A stretch of 64,000 nucleotides of DNA from Podaxis mareebaensis (taxonomy: Eukaryota; Basidiomycota; Agaricomycetes; Agaricales; Agaricaceae): the NCBI GenBank assembly GCA_018524725.1, contig JAEUWP010000360.1, positions 310,001-374,000 on the forward strand. Direction: 5' to 3'. This document shows, one piece after another, positions 33,417-44,853 of this stretch. The translations under genes were made by a program, and so were the position numbers. How positions within the stretch are numbered: position 1 is the first letter of the stretch; each line of letters opens with the position of its first letter. The notes beneath the pieces were generated by a model, which searched no databases, had not been told where the DNA came from, and saw nothing but the letters and a program-made list of their open reading frames with translations.

Positions 33417-36093
33417 TTAGCGCGTAGCAACAGGTGCGCGCGAGGGGAAAAAGCACCACATGATGAAAAGCGACCCCGCCAGCGCAACCGTGACATAAGT
33501 CATTGTGTGGACACCTTGCGAGCTTGAAATCACGCCAGCTGCAAATGGGAAAATCGCTGCAAGAATTCTCCTCATGAGTTTGAGTTGCCAGCTGAAAGCC
33601 TATTTGACATACCTGAACCAACACTTCCAGCTGTGCCACTGAAAATAGTGTCAGAACGTAAAATCTACCCGCAGATGCGAACTGCTTACATCAAACCCAT
33701 GCTAACCATGTGCACTTCCTCTGGCAAAATCGCAGTGGCTAAACTGAGAACTGCGGGGAATATGGGACCAAATACCAAGCCAATGATGCTCGTTGAAAAG
33801 GCATTGGCAATGTTCGAGTTTACAAACCAGATGAGTAGTTCCATGATCAGTCCGATCCCTGCCATCTCATGAGAACAAAGCCGCGACAAATAATGGATAG
33901 ATTTACCTAGGGAGACATGGACCAACCATTTTCGTTGCGAAAAACTGAGTCTGTAACCTGTCAACCAGTTACCACGGCACCCAACCAAAGGCGGACTCAC
34001 GAAGGCATGAAGTAACCCCAGAGGAACCGACCAACAGTGATACCGCCCCAGAAGCCTGAGGTCACGTAGCCCACGGTTTTTGGGTTCGCATGCTTTTCTT
34101 CCTGTCGGTCAATTATAAGGAGCCAGTAGAGAAAGAACGCACCCGAGTGCCCAAGAGGTAAGACGTCATCTACAGACAAGAACGTCAATCACAGCGTAGG
34201 GATCACGGGCAGGAGAAACATGACGCACAAATCCCTGAGTTGTCGTTTCGCTGCATTCTTTTTGGTCAGTCTTGGGTGTATTTGCCTCACGAAGACAACT
34301 CACCATCCGTAATATATGAGCATGAAGAATGAAAATGCCCATTGCGTCCCAAGAGATAAAGCCCAACGAAGCGCTACATCCGTCTATTGAGTCCCCAAAT
34401 TGTCGCCAAAATTGCACCAAATACTCACCACTTCGCTGGGTACCTACAGGTTCTGCCACCTTTTTATCTGAAACCAGACTGTCTATCTTATCGCTCGAAG
34501 GCGACACAGACCCTGCCTCTTCACTCTTCCTCTTTTCGCTTTGCTTCGAATCCTTGTGACACTCCTTGATCCACTCAGACATGGTTGGCCGAAAAGCCAG
34601 TGTCAAAAGTCCTGTGTTGAACGAAGAAAGAACGAGGGACCCAAAGTAGAATTGGTTCCAAGGAACGCCCGCAGCCACAAGAGTTTGGCATATTAGCGGC
34701 GAGATGACCCCTCCAATACCTGAAATTATAGGGTCAGATGTGTTTAAATTGAAGTATTTGGCTTGAACTTACTCCAGAGGCCATAGGCGTATCCTAGCGA
34801 CTGCGGCATGACTGTGTTGAAGTAGAAATTTCTGTGGCCACCGTGAGACTCGAGGCTGTAAGTATCTGAACGCGTTTACACTTACAGAGTAGCTGAAATG
34901 AAGTTGAAATGCATGTAAACGACACTCTGCCTCAGACAATCACATCACCACTCACCAGTTATGATGGCCCTAGCGAACGCAGCAACAACGTAGGCCACAA
35001 ATATCGTTGCGTATCCTGATCTTGTACCCATCAAGATGAAAAACGAACCATGGAGCAAACTTGACACGAGGAGTGCGATATGCTGAGACTGAACGAAAGA
35101 ATTCCGGACGCCATCAAGGTTAGCCCTCCTATCAGAGGTTCTTTTTTTAAAGGGCGGAAATGAAAAGTAGGGATACCATGCACTTCGCTCCTGGTTTACG
35201 CGAGCCCGTGACAACAGCCGCATTATAGATTCAACAAGCAAGGTACCGGAGAGAAAGCTAAACCAGAAATATATTAGCATCGGCCGGCCTTTGGAATGGT
35301 CACATTGTCTTACCCGCATGTACTTCCCGCGAACAACAAAGACGACGTTGCAAAGCTGAGATGGAAGTCGGCCATGAAGACTGTAACCAGAAGTCAGCTT
35401 ACTTCCGAAACAAATGATCAGCGAGCTTACGCGGAAGGACGGTCCCGGTGACTAGAAGCAGATATCAGCATAAGAGAAACGGCGGACTGCAGACTACAGT
35501 AGACGTTTGGACTACTCACTCCCATCTCCCCACCCACACATAAAGAATGCGAAATATCCCGCCGCGAGCCTCCACTTCATCCTCTCAAATGTTTCCCTCC
35601 TCTCACCGTCGTCTCTCCGCAAAACGGGCGAGTTGAACAGTAGATTCTCATAAGAACCCCTCCGACTATTCACAGTACTTGTGGGGTTTGAGCTCTGCGG
35701 CGAAATTGACGTCGAGGGCACAGAGCACTCTATCGAACTTCCAATCGAATCTTGATGCCTTGGTACAATCATCTTCGGCGCATAATCTGACACATGTGCA
35801 TGCAACAATGGCGAGATCTCTGTCGTTGACACCGTTGGACGCGACAGAAGCGTAGCCCTCGCCTTGGATCCATTTTCAGGGAAAACACTAGTCGTCCTAG
35901 ATACGAGTTCAATCTCATCTGAGAGCGCACTTTCATCAGGAGAGTCAGAATAAGGCTGATGCGTAGAGGTGGGATGTGTGGAGAGAAAAAGACGAGGGAC
36001 GGTGCTGAGTGGGTGCACAGAGCTACGACGTCTCCCACGCAGAGTGTTACTCTGGCACGACTCGTCTACGGCAGTCGTTAACAATGATGACAT
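33417..36093 (-). CDS. MFS transporter A (Bsc6-like, fungal)
   Basis: Major facilitator of the fungal group that includes yeast Bsc6; the substrate is unknown. A cytosolic N-terminus of about 180 residues, Ser/Pro-rich and probably phosphorylated, ends at ERMKWRLAAGYFAFFMCGWG, the start of TM1. Later landmarks are the central motif IALLVSSLLHGSFFILMGTR, AGVPWNQFYFGSLVLSSFNT, a charged central loop (KDSKQSEKRKSEEAGSVSPS), TVGYVTSGFWGGITVGRFLW with GYFMPS, and LVFGPIFPAVLSLATAILPE. The stop (33417-33419) follows FFPSRAPVATR. At least ten short introns interrupt it. It is a close paralogue of the gene at 49077-51785 with the same domain order and loop position. A TATA box lies about 90 bp upstream of the ATG. 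Confidence 0.87.
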
Positions 36094-37960
36094 TGTCTTT
36101 TTAATAGAGAGAGCAATGGAGAGAAAAGAGGAAACGAGGAGGATACTCTAGTTGTTGTATCCCCTTGACCGCGATTTCAACCAATTTATAGCAGGCGCGT
36201 CGGCGACCCCAGCGTCTGGCCATATCTCGTTGAGCCAAGCAACCAAGATCCGCTCCGTACCTAGAAGGGCTGAAAATAGTGACGGCCATTACTACCTTTG
36301 AACAAAACACGCGCGGAGAGGAGCGCAATAACAAACCTAATCCACAGCACCTCGCGCTTAGTCCAGCACATTGTCCAGGGTGACTGATCAAACCTTGGTG
36401 TCTATTTCAATTGAAATCGAAAACCCCAAGCCCAGTGTCAAGTGATCACTTCCGCTTCGACTTAGATGTCTAGGGTCTCAAACGACAAGAAACCCAACCA
36501 AAGCGTAAGCAGTACGACATGAGTCTTTAAAATCCGCGGTGACTTACTCCAATTTATCTATTTTGCACGAGGCAGGAATCTTGCAGACGCTCGTAACAAT
36601 ACGGCACGCATTCTTCACCAAGTCCGACAGTAGGCCACCTCACAAGGTAGAAAGGGTCCCATAGTCGTCCACCAGGGTATCCTCGCAGAACGGCCCGATT
36701 TGTTTTGACAGCTAAGGTTCCATCGGCCTTCCGTGGCCGCGGCAAAACGAATAGGCCCGCTAATGTAGGTTACTGAAGCAGAGTAGTGTCACAAGGCATC
36801 TCTACGTACTTTGGTCAGTTCCCACTCCCTGCCGCATAGTCGAAAACCCGCAGACTTACAACATAGTGTGTGCTGTCGATGACCATCTGACCTGTGTCTC
36901 GTAATTAGTTAAGGCAATTTTCCTAACCGCCCGATAGAAAGCCGCGAAAAGCGAAGAAAGCCGATGACATTCGGACTTAATGGGCCTTGAAATTTTTCTC
37001 TCTTCATGAAAGATATGAGATATATCTACCCAGGGGACGTCACCTGGACACTTACAGACGTAAAAAGCGGCTGGATCTGGTTTTGTGTGTTGTTCTATAC
37101 ACGTGTTTGAGCGCAGTCCGCGAACTAGAAGCTTCATTTGACTAACAAACCGACGGAAACTCATCTAGTTAGCTGTATGTTGACAAGGATAGACGGAAGT
37201 ATTCACCGCGAAAAGGGTTTTAGGACCGGGAACCGCAAGTTGAGTCTGATTCAACCCTGAACTCCTCGCCAGCTTGTTTCATTTACCAGACGATTGGCAG
37301 GGTTGTTAGGGGCCCCCTCCTGCATGGATCCGGCCGCCTTTCGAAGTGCAGGTGGTCAACAAGCGGGACAACTCGGGTACAACGCCCTGTACTGATTCTC
37401 TCAAAGCTTGGACGATTCGGGCAGCAAAATAGATGAGGCGTGATCTCGCTAACCCTGGCTTACCTGCCGCCGGCTTCTTGTCATCCAAAAAACCGCGCAT
37501 GCGGCATCGCAATCCCGCCTGCATAGAATTAAGTTGGAAGTCGAGTAAAAAATGAAAGGGACATTATAATACCTGATCCTGGTTCCTAGGCCCAAATGGT
37601 TACTGGTCGGTCGGCATCAATTCGGACTTTGAAGCTTGAAGCTTGAGGGTAGAGGGGAAAGCAGCATATTATTAAATAGTTCATGGCTGTAAATAACAAT
37701 CCGCTACTGTCATCTATTCGCAAGGCAACGAAACGAACCACGGCCAAGTTAACAGAAGTACGAAAACAAGAGCCAATTATCTGGAGCCCATTGCTAATGA
37801 TGTGGGATGTATGAACAAGCTTTTAGAAGGATATACAAGGACGGCGGAGTGTGAAATAAAAGGGAGCAGACAATCCAGATGATTCCAATTACCTCACAGA
37901 TAACCCCCAACCAGCCTCGTCTTGTCGCCCGACCATTCCATCCCAAATTGAAAACCCCCC
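36094..37960. other. Interval of about 1.9 kb without a secure gene
   Basis: The first 300 bp are the MFS-A promoter. On the minus strand, segments at 36554-36745 (RGYPGGRLWDPFYLVRWPTV), 36856-37164 (KPDPAAFYVCKCPGDVPWVD) and 37306-37500 (SRLIYFAARIVQALRESVQG) look protein-like but do not join into a known product. A YLVRW core recalls chromo-like domains, too weakly to name. They may be a fungal-specific or decayed gene. About 37550-37960 is T-poor intergenic sequence and the 3' flank of the TMEM33 gene. Confidence 0.4.
36184..36190 (-). promoter_or_regulatory. Candidate TATA box of MFS transporter A
   Basis: TATAAAT on the minus strand, 91 bp upstream of the transporter start at 36093. Spacing fits a fungal core promoter. 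No other evidence is available. Confidence 0.45.
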
Positions 37961-39171
37961 TCATTGCCTTCTGGGATTTTGAGCATTGGGGTTCTGCTCA
38001 ATGACACTCCCAGTCCATCTCTCGGCAAGCATCTTGACTTTTCCGTAAATTTGACTGACACTGGGATTATTGGCCATCGCGACGTATTGGTCGAGCTTCC
38101 TAGTAGTGTTAGCGACAGCATCGCGGGTGAAGACGGATTGATAATAGCGCTGGCGAAGGAAGTGGGCGTAGATGAGGGGCGAAATGAGCGCATTCTGGAA
38201 AGTAATGGCACCAAGGAGGACGCGGACGAAAATGACCAGTTCAGTATATGCAACGACCTTCATGGCAGTGTCATAGTTGGCTGCAACACGGTTAGGAAAA
38301 TGAAATCAAAATTAAACTTCCGAAGGATTGCGTACCTTTAACCCAAGCCTGAAGCTTCTTCGCGAGTGGATGAGGACCCGGAGCACCACCTGCGGTGGCG
38401 GGTGGGCCGGGAGGAAAGAATCGCGGGAAGAGGGTCGTACGAATGAAAGTCAGGGCATGGAACAACGAGAAGATCATGTACGGAAGGAGGGTAACTGGGG
38501 CGCAGTTAGTTAAAAGCTGTTATTCTCGGTACACGACCAACTACGCACTCGTGATAGGCTTCCTGGTGGACCACCAGTAAATGGCGAGCAAAAAGTACTG
38601 AACGTTCTACAAAATATAAATGACACAATCAGAGATCGGGTTTACCTAGAAAGAAAACAGAAACACAAACCTCATCGAGCAGCGCACGTCTGATATAAGC
38701 CGCATTCGGTTGAGGAGTCTGTACAAACGAATATCATTTAGGATGTTTCCTTATGTGAGGTGACTTAATTGGGACACAAGACCTACACCAAGGGATTTGC
38801 TGCGGACACATAACACGACACGTTAGTCGTCCGACAGATAGCACTCGATAATTGAGAGGTCCAGGAAACGTCAACTCACTGACAAACAATCGCATAACTG
38901 ATCAGAGCACCAGTGAAGCTTGCTATAGACGTGCAACGTGGTTTCCGTGAGATCGGTGCCAGGCGTTTGAAGTGACCATAGCGCACCTTTGAACCACCAT
39001 GTCGAGACTGCTTTGAACGTAACCCAGGCAAGGAAATACCGAAGAGATGCAAACAGAAGGATGAAGTGGCCGGAAGCCCACAGACAATGCTAGGTGGAGA
39101 CAAGGAGATGAATACGCCTGACGTGGACGCGAGAAAGGCGTGCACAAAGTACATACCTGGGTTGTCGCCAT
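37961..39171 (-). CDS. TMEM33/Pom33 family membrane protein
   Basis: Homologue of the ER and nuclear-envelope proteins Pom33/Per33 (yeast), Tts1 (fission yeast) and TMEM33, which shape ER tubules and help distribute nuclear pores. Exon 1 is tiny (MATTQ, 15 nt). The next exon gives HCLWASGHFILLFASLRYFL then AWVTFKAVSTWWFK, then SFTGALISYAIV, then TPQPNAAYIRRALLDENVQY. Further on come PYMIFSLFHALTFIRTTLFP and the basic C-terminal part (YGKVKMLAERWTGSVIEQNP) ending NAQNPRRQ. Four membrane segments are visible, as in the family. A very short exon around 38806-38816 is needed between the second and third membrane segments; its borders are not certain. Confidence 0.88.
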
Positions 39172-39402
39172 TCGCGGAGACTACGTGCACAATGACAAAA
39201 AAAGCGTTCTAGGGAACAAAGTCGAAGTGGTGGAAGAGAGAGAGGAGGATAAGGAGAACGTGTTCTGGCTCACCGCTTTTTGGAACACTCGAACGCCCAA
39301 ACGTGTAGTCACACGTTGTGACTCCTTAACTGTGACATCATCACGTGGCACACATGCGTCATCCATTCACAAAAATCACAAACATGGTACCACAACACTA
39401 TA

Positions 39403-41481
39403 CTACCGACTCCACTGCCCGCCACTAGCTTCGAGCTTCTTCCTCTCCTTCCCCTTTTTGTACATCTCCTTTTGTACCTTTTTCCGTCCGAGTGCCTCTA
39501 TCCGCCTATGCTTGTTATCCCTTCGCACCTCCTTTCTCGAAACTTCTTCCTCTTCCTCCTCCTGCCCACTCATTTCTTGATCTGGATCTTCCTCCTCGCT
39601 AGCTTCCTCCCGTCTTCTCTTCTTGTTTGTCGCGTTTGAAGTTCCCTTGCCCGGTCCAATGTTAAGATTCACCCGTGGTGGAACAGCGAACCCGAATGCC
39701 TTGCCGACTTTTGCCAAGTCAAGCTGATTCACATCAAAAATCTTCTTTAGTGAATACGAAGCATAGGCCTGCAAATATGAACGGAATCCGTCTTTTGCCG
39801 ATTTGTGCAGGAAGTAATTCTTCTGCAGTAGTTTCTCGAGCTAGATGAACGCGTGTATCGGCGCATATATTTATGAAATGAAAAACACATGCGCACCTGA
39901 GATTGAACGTTTGCAATCTTGTCTGCAGGGAAGCTGAACTCATTCAACGGCACCTTGGCCTCCTTGAGATACCGAAGGAACCCGAGCTCGCTCTCCAGCA
40001 AGAACAGCAGACTCTTGCCAACGTTGCCAGCACGAGCCGTACGGCCGACGCGATGGATGTAATCCCTTGGATCATCAGGGGGATCAAACTGCACAATCCA
40101 GTCCACACGTGGGATATCCAAACCACGAGCAGCAACATCGGTACATAACAAAATGCCAGACTCCGCATTGCAAAATTCGAAGAACGTATTTGTTCGTTTC
40201 TGTTGTTTTTGTTTGCCCTAAAAAATATGTCAGTCAAACTTCCGAAATCGTAAGAGGTAAGACACACATGTAGATCCAGCACTGGTACATCAATGTAATT
40301 CAACAGCTCCGCGTGGTATTTCACACTGTTACAACTCGAAAAGAACACGATGACCTTCTTCTTGAGGTTCTTCTTCAGGAACGTGAATAGTAGCAGGAAC
40401 CGGCGATCCGAAGGGCAGACAACATAGCCTTGCGAGAGTGTTGTGACAGTACTCGTGGCCTCCTCCTTGTCGACATCAACGTGGACTGGGCCGGGCCGTA
40501 ATGAAATCCTCGCAAGATCCTGCACTTTTGTCGTCTGTGTCGCGGAGAACAGCATAGATTGCCGGTTCTCTAAGCACTCAGTTAGCTCTGCAATGTTTTT
40601 CGACATGGGAGAACACTCGCCATTGGGTAAGATAGCTATGATCTTCTTCATCTCCTCCTCAAATCCAATCTCCAATATCCTGTCTGCCTCGTCGATAACC
40701 AACGCCTTCAAATTCCTAAACACGAAACCCTTGGTGTTCTGCAGATGATCCAAAAGTCGACCAGGAGTAGCAACGAGGAGGTTGACACCCTTCACAAGCT
40801 TGTCCGCTTCCGCACGTCGGTTGGCCCCTCCCATAATAATACCAAACGTCTGTGAATGGTGTGCCATAAGGTCCTTTGCAACGCCGAAAATCTGGAGCGC
40901 AAGTTCACGCGTAGGTGATATGATGATGATTCCCGTGCCTAAACACCCAAGCATACCACGCATTTAACGCTCTGCTTGACCGAGATTATGGTTCGCAACG
41001 CACCGTTCATAGGTTTGAACTTCAACCGATGTAAAAGCTCGACTGCAGGCACCAAAAATGCCAACGTCTTTCCAGACCCAGTCCTCGCCGCTCCAAGCAC
41101 ATCTTTACCAGCAAGCAACAACGGGATACTCTTCGCCTGAATAGGTGTCATCGTCTTGAACCCCATTTCTTCCAGCGCTTTCTGAGTTTGGGAGGAGAGA
41201 TCGTATGTAGTGAACGGTAAACGTTCCGAGGCAGAATTTGACGCGGAGGGGGCGGATGTGGTTGGAGCAGGTGTGAGAGTGTCATTCGCCTTGGGAGTGG
41301 ATGTTGATGACGATGAAGCAGAAGCGTCTTTAGAGGAAGATTCGGTTGACGATTTGCCTTTTGCTGGTGAAGGGTTGGTCTCGTCTTCAGTTGGTTTTGA
41401 AGGTGAAGAACCGTTGAGCTTGGATTTGCTCTTCTTTTTTAAAATGGGCTTAGGGGCAGGTTCTGAAGGCGGGGAGGCCAT
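39403..41481 (-). CDS. HAS1: Has1-type DEAD-box RNA helicase (DDX18)
   Basis: Nucleolar ATP-dependent RNA helicase of 18S and 28S rRNA maturation. A Ser/Thr/Lys-rich N-terminus from [20 protein letters not shown] leads to the Q motif ([15 protein letters not shown]). The helicase motifs are [75 protein letters not shown] and [12 protein letters not shown]. The family-specific C-terminus is present: [20 protein letters not shown] then [20 protein letters not shown] and [16 protein letters not shown]. The tail is Lys/Arg/Glu-rich, as usual for nucleolar helicases. Five or six short introns. An upstream in-frame TTG gives MYTMASPP; the ATG at 41481 is preferred. Utp4, 3.4 kb downstream, acts in the same pathway. 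Confidence 0.96.
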
Positions 41482-41983
41482 GGTATACAAGAGTGGTAAT
41501 TGAGAGCTTCAAGAGCCCAAGAAAGTGTGGTGAGGAGATGCGGTTGAATGTCGAGCAAATCGGAATTCCGGCACTAGATATTCAAATAGCCCGAGTCCAG
41601 GGAACTATTTCCAAAGAAGCCAACTAGAACGGAAGGAAGTATGGGAGCCCAGTGGAAGGCAGCACTATGGCCAGGTCTATGTGACAAAATATGAAGTCCA
41701 GAAAAATCTTGTTCGGCGCTACTCAAAATCTAATGCCTATGCCAAATAATGATCAACAATATCTGTCCCCTCATTCAGAGCCTCACTCGCCTACACTTTG
41801 CGTCCGTTGGATTTCTGTTTCTTCATCGTGGGTATACACCAGAATCTCTTCTGTCATCCGGTCACAGGGTGCTTAACGAAATTCTAGCAGACTCCCTGGG
41901 CTTCTACAACACTCGCGTGATCGACAACATACTTATTTTGTCTCGCGTTTCCTGGAACCGAGTCTGTAAAGACTGCCCCGTAA
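41482..41983. other. Divergent promoter region, HAS1 and PTH2
   Basis: About 500 bp between two divergent starts. No gene seen. No classical TATA box is placed well for either gene. Confidence 0.5.
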
Positions 41984-42970
41984 ATGTCACGCTCAACCAT
42001 CCTGCTACCCCCTCAAGGTGTCTCCTGCTGCCGCTCTGATCGACGTTCATCAACCTAATGCCTTCCTTGCAATTGCCCCGTTCCAGCTCTTACACTCGTC
42101 GCCCTTTCCGCTGCTTCCCTCCTCGTAGGATACCACCTTGGGAAGCTCTATGCTACATCCACCGGCAAAGGAAAAGACAAATACCAGCTAGAGCATCAAA
42201 ACATCCCCGAGGTCGAACGCGGGCAGGACGGAGAAGAAGACAATGATAGCGACGAAGAAGGGGATATCGCCGACGGTGACCTCTCAGCTATTCAGGCTGG
42301 CTTCCTAGAGCCTTGCAAAATGGTCGGTAGTCCCCCTTGTTTGAAAGTACATATGTTCACAGAACTGACCCTGTTGCTTCTATCAGGTCCTCGTCGTGCG
42401 GACAGATCTGAAAATGACTTCAGGGAAGATTGCAGCCCAGTACGTCCGTCCTCCCTGCTTGTAACATTCCCATTAATGTAGCATAGATGCGGGTGAGTAT
42501 CCCCGTCCTCACATAAATGACCAATATCTCATATCCTCAGACATGCCACACTCGCATGCTATAAAGCGCTGATGAAAAAGAATCCTAAAGTCAGTCCAAC
42601 CTCTTGCCTGACTGGTTAGCCGCCTGATGCGTCCTTCAGCTCGTGGCACATTGGGAACGGACAGGGTAAGCAGTTGGGGGATACTCGATAATTCCGGGCT
42701 CAGTCTCTCCTAGACAGGCTAAAATTGCATTGAAGGGGACTTCTGAGGAGCAGTTGATGGAACTCGAAGCCATTGCGAAAAGCCTCAATCTATGTGCCCG
42801 GTCGATTCACGATGCGTTCGTCCACATACAATCTCTCTGCTTTTACTGTGGCTAACGCTGTCCTCAGAGGGCACACCCAGGTAGAAGCCGGCACCCGGAC
42901 GGTCCTTGGTATCGGGCCTGCTCCTGTAAATTTGATCAATGAAGTTACGGGAAATCTCCGCCTACTATAG
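41984..42970 (+). CDS. PTH2: Peptidyl-tRNA hydrolase 2 (Pth2/Bit1)
   Basis: Cleaves peptidyl-tRNA released from stalled ribosomes. Eight exons: 41984-42017, 42087-42322, 42387-42439, 42487-42492, 42541-42589, 42640-42665, 42714-42815 and 42868-42970 (609 nt, 202 residues). An N-terminal signal anchor ([20 protein letters not shown]) is followed by an acidic linker ([18 protein letters not shown]), as in outer-mitochondrial-membrane or ER-anchored Pth2. The catalytic domain is complete: [51 protein letters not shown] and [20 protein letters not shown], ending TGNLRLL. The 6-nt exon codes C and most of G in AAQCGHA; this matches the conserved AAQCSHA of the family. Start ATG at 41984 is set by splicing PPQ to ALTL. 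Confidence 0.94.
42487..42492 (+). other. 6-nt micro-exon of PTH2
   Basis: ATGCGG is flanked by an acceptor (GCATAG) and a perfect donor (GTGAGT). It completes CA-A TGC GG-A, giving Gln-Cys-Gly in the conserved active-site segment AAQCGHA. The flanking introns are 47 and 48 nt. Skipping it would keep frame but delete Cys and Gly. Confidence 0.8.
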
Positions 42971-43667
42971 CACTAGAATGGCATCTGCAGCTGGTTCCAA
43001 ATGTACAGGACTACGGCATATGTGCGCTTCCCAAAAAGAACCCTACCCCGGCACTTTAGCTGTGCTTTTGCCACTATCAGCGGATCTCCCTCCTCCAAAG
43101 ATTGCATTATCCACGTTCACTTGACAGTAGACAAAGCACAGCGAATATACTATATGGTTGTCGATCCGGAAACTGCTTCAACGGTGCCTCTGAACACACG
43201 GCCACCGACGACATCCAGTCCGTTCTGGTCGCTTTAGAAGTGCAAATGTATGCACTTTAAGAACCTTTGAGCAGAGTAACATTTTCTTAAGAAGTTGGCA
43301 TTGAAAGTCGAACTGAGCGTATAAATTGGATGTTGTTTAGTAAAACGAGACTGGAATCAATAGGTTGAAGAGAAGTCGAGCGGACGGAAGAGCTCTTATC
43401 ACTGCACGGTTTCTCTAAGAATAGAATTGATGGCTCCGCAGGGGCGCGTCATACACGTGACCGCTGAGGACGAAGGGGGTATGAAATTTAGATTGTGGAA
43501 TTAAAGAAAAAGCCATCTCCACTTTGCACCTCTCAGCTCTCCTCCATCTCCATTCCACGGATGTTAGTCTGCTGAGGTATCCATCCCGTATTTAAATACC
43601 ACTCTTTCCGCTCCTACATCCACTCCTGACCTCTTTCTTTCTTCCCAGTTGCCATTACCCCCTTCGC
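42971..43667. other. Interval between PTH2 and MPV17-like gene
   Basis: A plus-strand frame at 43001-43237 (78 codons, with DKAQRIYYMVVDPETAS) is adjacent to PTH2 but not recognised; it is more likely 3' flank than a gene. The last 150 bp are the MPV17 promoter and CT-rich leader. Confidence 0.45.
43589..43598 (+). promoter_or_regulatory. Candidate TATA element of MPV17-like gene
   Basis: Palindrome TATTTAAATA, about 70 bp upstream of the ATG and followed by a CT-rich leader. Position fits a core promoter. Confidence 0.45.
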
Positions 43668-44609
43668 ATGGCCGCGCTCTCCATCGCTCGAGCATACCAG
43701 CATTCATTCCAAACGCATCCAAATGTTACGCTCGGCCTCACAGGCGGCACCCTCAACGCCCTTGGAGACTTTGTAGCTCAGGTCACTCAGAACGTCGTGA
43801 GTTTCCACGAGTTTCCATCGAACAAACACGGCGACCCTAACACTTCGCCCAGACCAGGCAGGATTACGAACCGTACAGTCCATACGACTATGCACGAACC
43901 GCACGATTCTTCTTCTTTGGGCTGACTATCAGTACGCCACTGAATGACGATAAGCAAATCACCAGGACACTCATTCTCTTTCACTAGGTCCCGTTATGGG
44001 CCGATGGAATGCTTTTCTTGAAGCTCGCTTCCCGCTCAAGCTCTTCGGAAACTCCAAAAAGATAAGTTTGGGTGCTTTAGGCAAGCGTGTAGCATGCGAT
44101 CAGCTCGTAATGTGCGTTCTCCTCCTATCTTGACGCCTTCCGAAGCTCACCCTCAACCTCTGTCAGGGCTCCCATTGGTGTAAGCGGCATCACCCCACAT
44201 CATCGTGTTCTAATCTCATACGCTTATAGCTATGCTACTTCCTCGGCTTCATGGGTATAACAGAAGGCCGCTCTCCTGCACAGATTGCAGAAAAATATAG
44301 GGACCTTTACCCCAAGGCTATCATTACTAACTGGAAAGTTTGGCCATTAGCTCAGGTACGCACGGACCCATCCTATCCAATGTTCGCTTGCTGAGTTCTC
44401 AATTATAGCTTGTCAACTTCCGTTACTTGCCATTAGCCTACCGAGTGCCTTTCTCTCAAAGTTGCGGTGTGCTATGGACCTTATATTTGTCCATCCTCAA
44501 TTCTCGGTAAGTTTATCGCTCATCGTGGGTACGCAAACAGCTGATCCTGCGCAGGGAAGATACCAAGCAGGGAGCACCCGCTTTCAAACACAAGGCTGCA
44601 CATGCCTGA
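43668..44609 (+). CDS. Mpv17/PMP22 family protein (Sym1-like)
   Basis: Membrane protein of the inner mitochondrial membrane or peroxisome family; yeast Sym1 is needed for growth on ethanol at high temperature. Exons: 43668-43796, 43862-43931, 43988-44111, 44167-44179, 44230-44355, 44409-44506 and 44555-44609 (615 nt, 204 residues). Family signatures are in order: YQHSFQTHPNVTLGLTGGTL then NALGDFVAQ; DYARTARFFFFGLTISPVMG then RWNAFLEARFPLK; ACDQLVMAPIGLCYFLGFMG; WKVWPLAQLVNFRYLPLAYR then VPFSQSCGVLWTLYLSILNS. The fourth exon is only 13 nt and codes most of APIG. The C-terminus (AFKHKAAHA) is short. Assignment to Sym1 rather than a peroxisomal paralogue is likely but not proven. Confidence 0.93.
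44167..44179 (+). other. 13-nt micro-exon of the MPV17-like gene
   Basis: GGCTCCCATTGGT lies between acceptor CTGTCAG and donor GTAAGC. It completes Met and codes Ala-Pro-Ile-Gly in the family motif QLxxAPxG. Flanking introns are 55 and 50 nt. Confidence 0.8.
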
Positions 44610-44853
44610 TTACCTATCTTTATTCTTCATAATTGCATTTTCGCAAGGTTCATAACACACGGTTCATTTTGTCACAACTTCAACCCATTGTCATTTTATT
44701 TTGTAGCCTAGCATACTACCCCCCTTCTCCCTTTCTTTCCAACATTTTCGGACAGCTAGATATACTCGCATATAACACATTTCATACATACAGTGATAGA
44801 GCTCCATATTTACAACAAATATTACTCTAATCACCCTACTCAAATTTTTTCGA

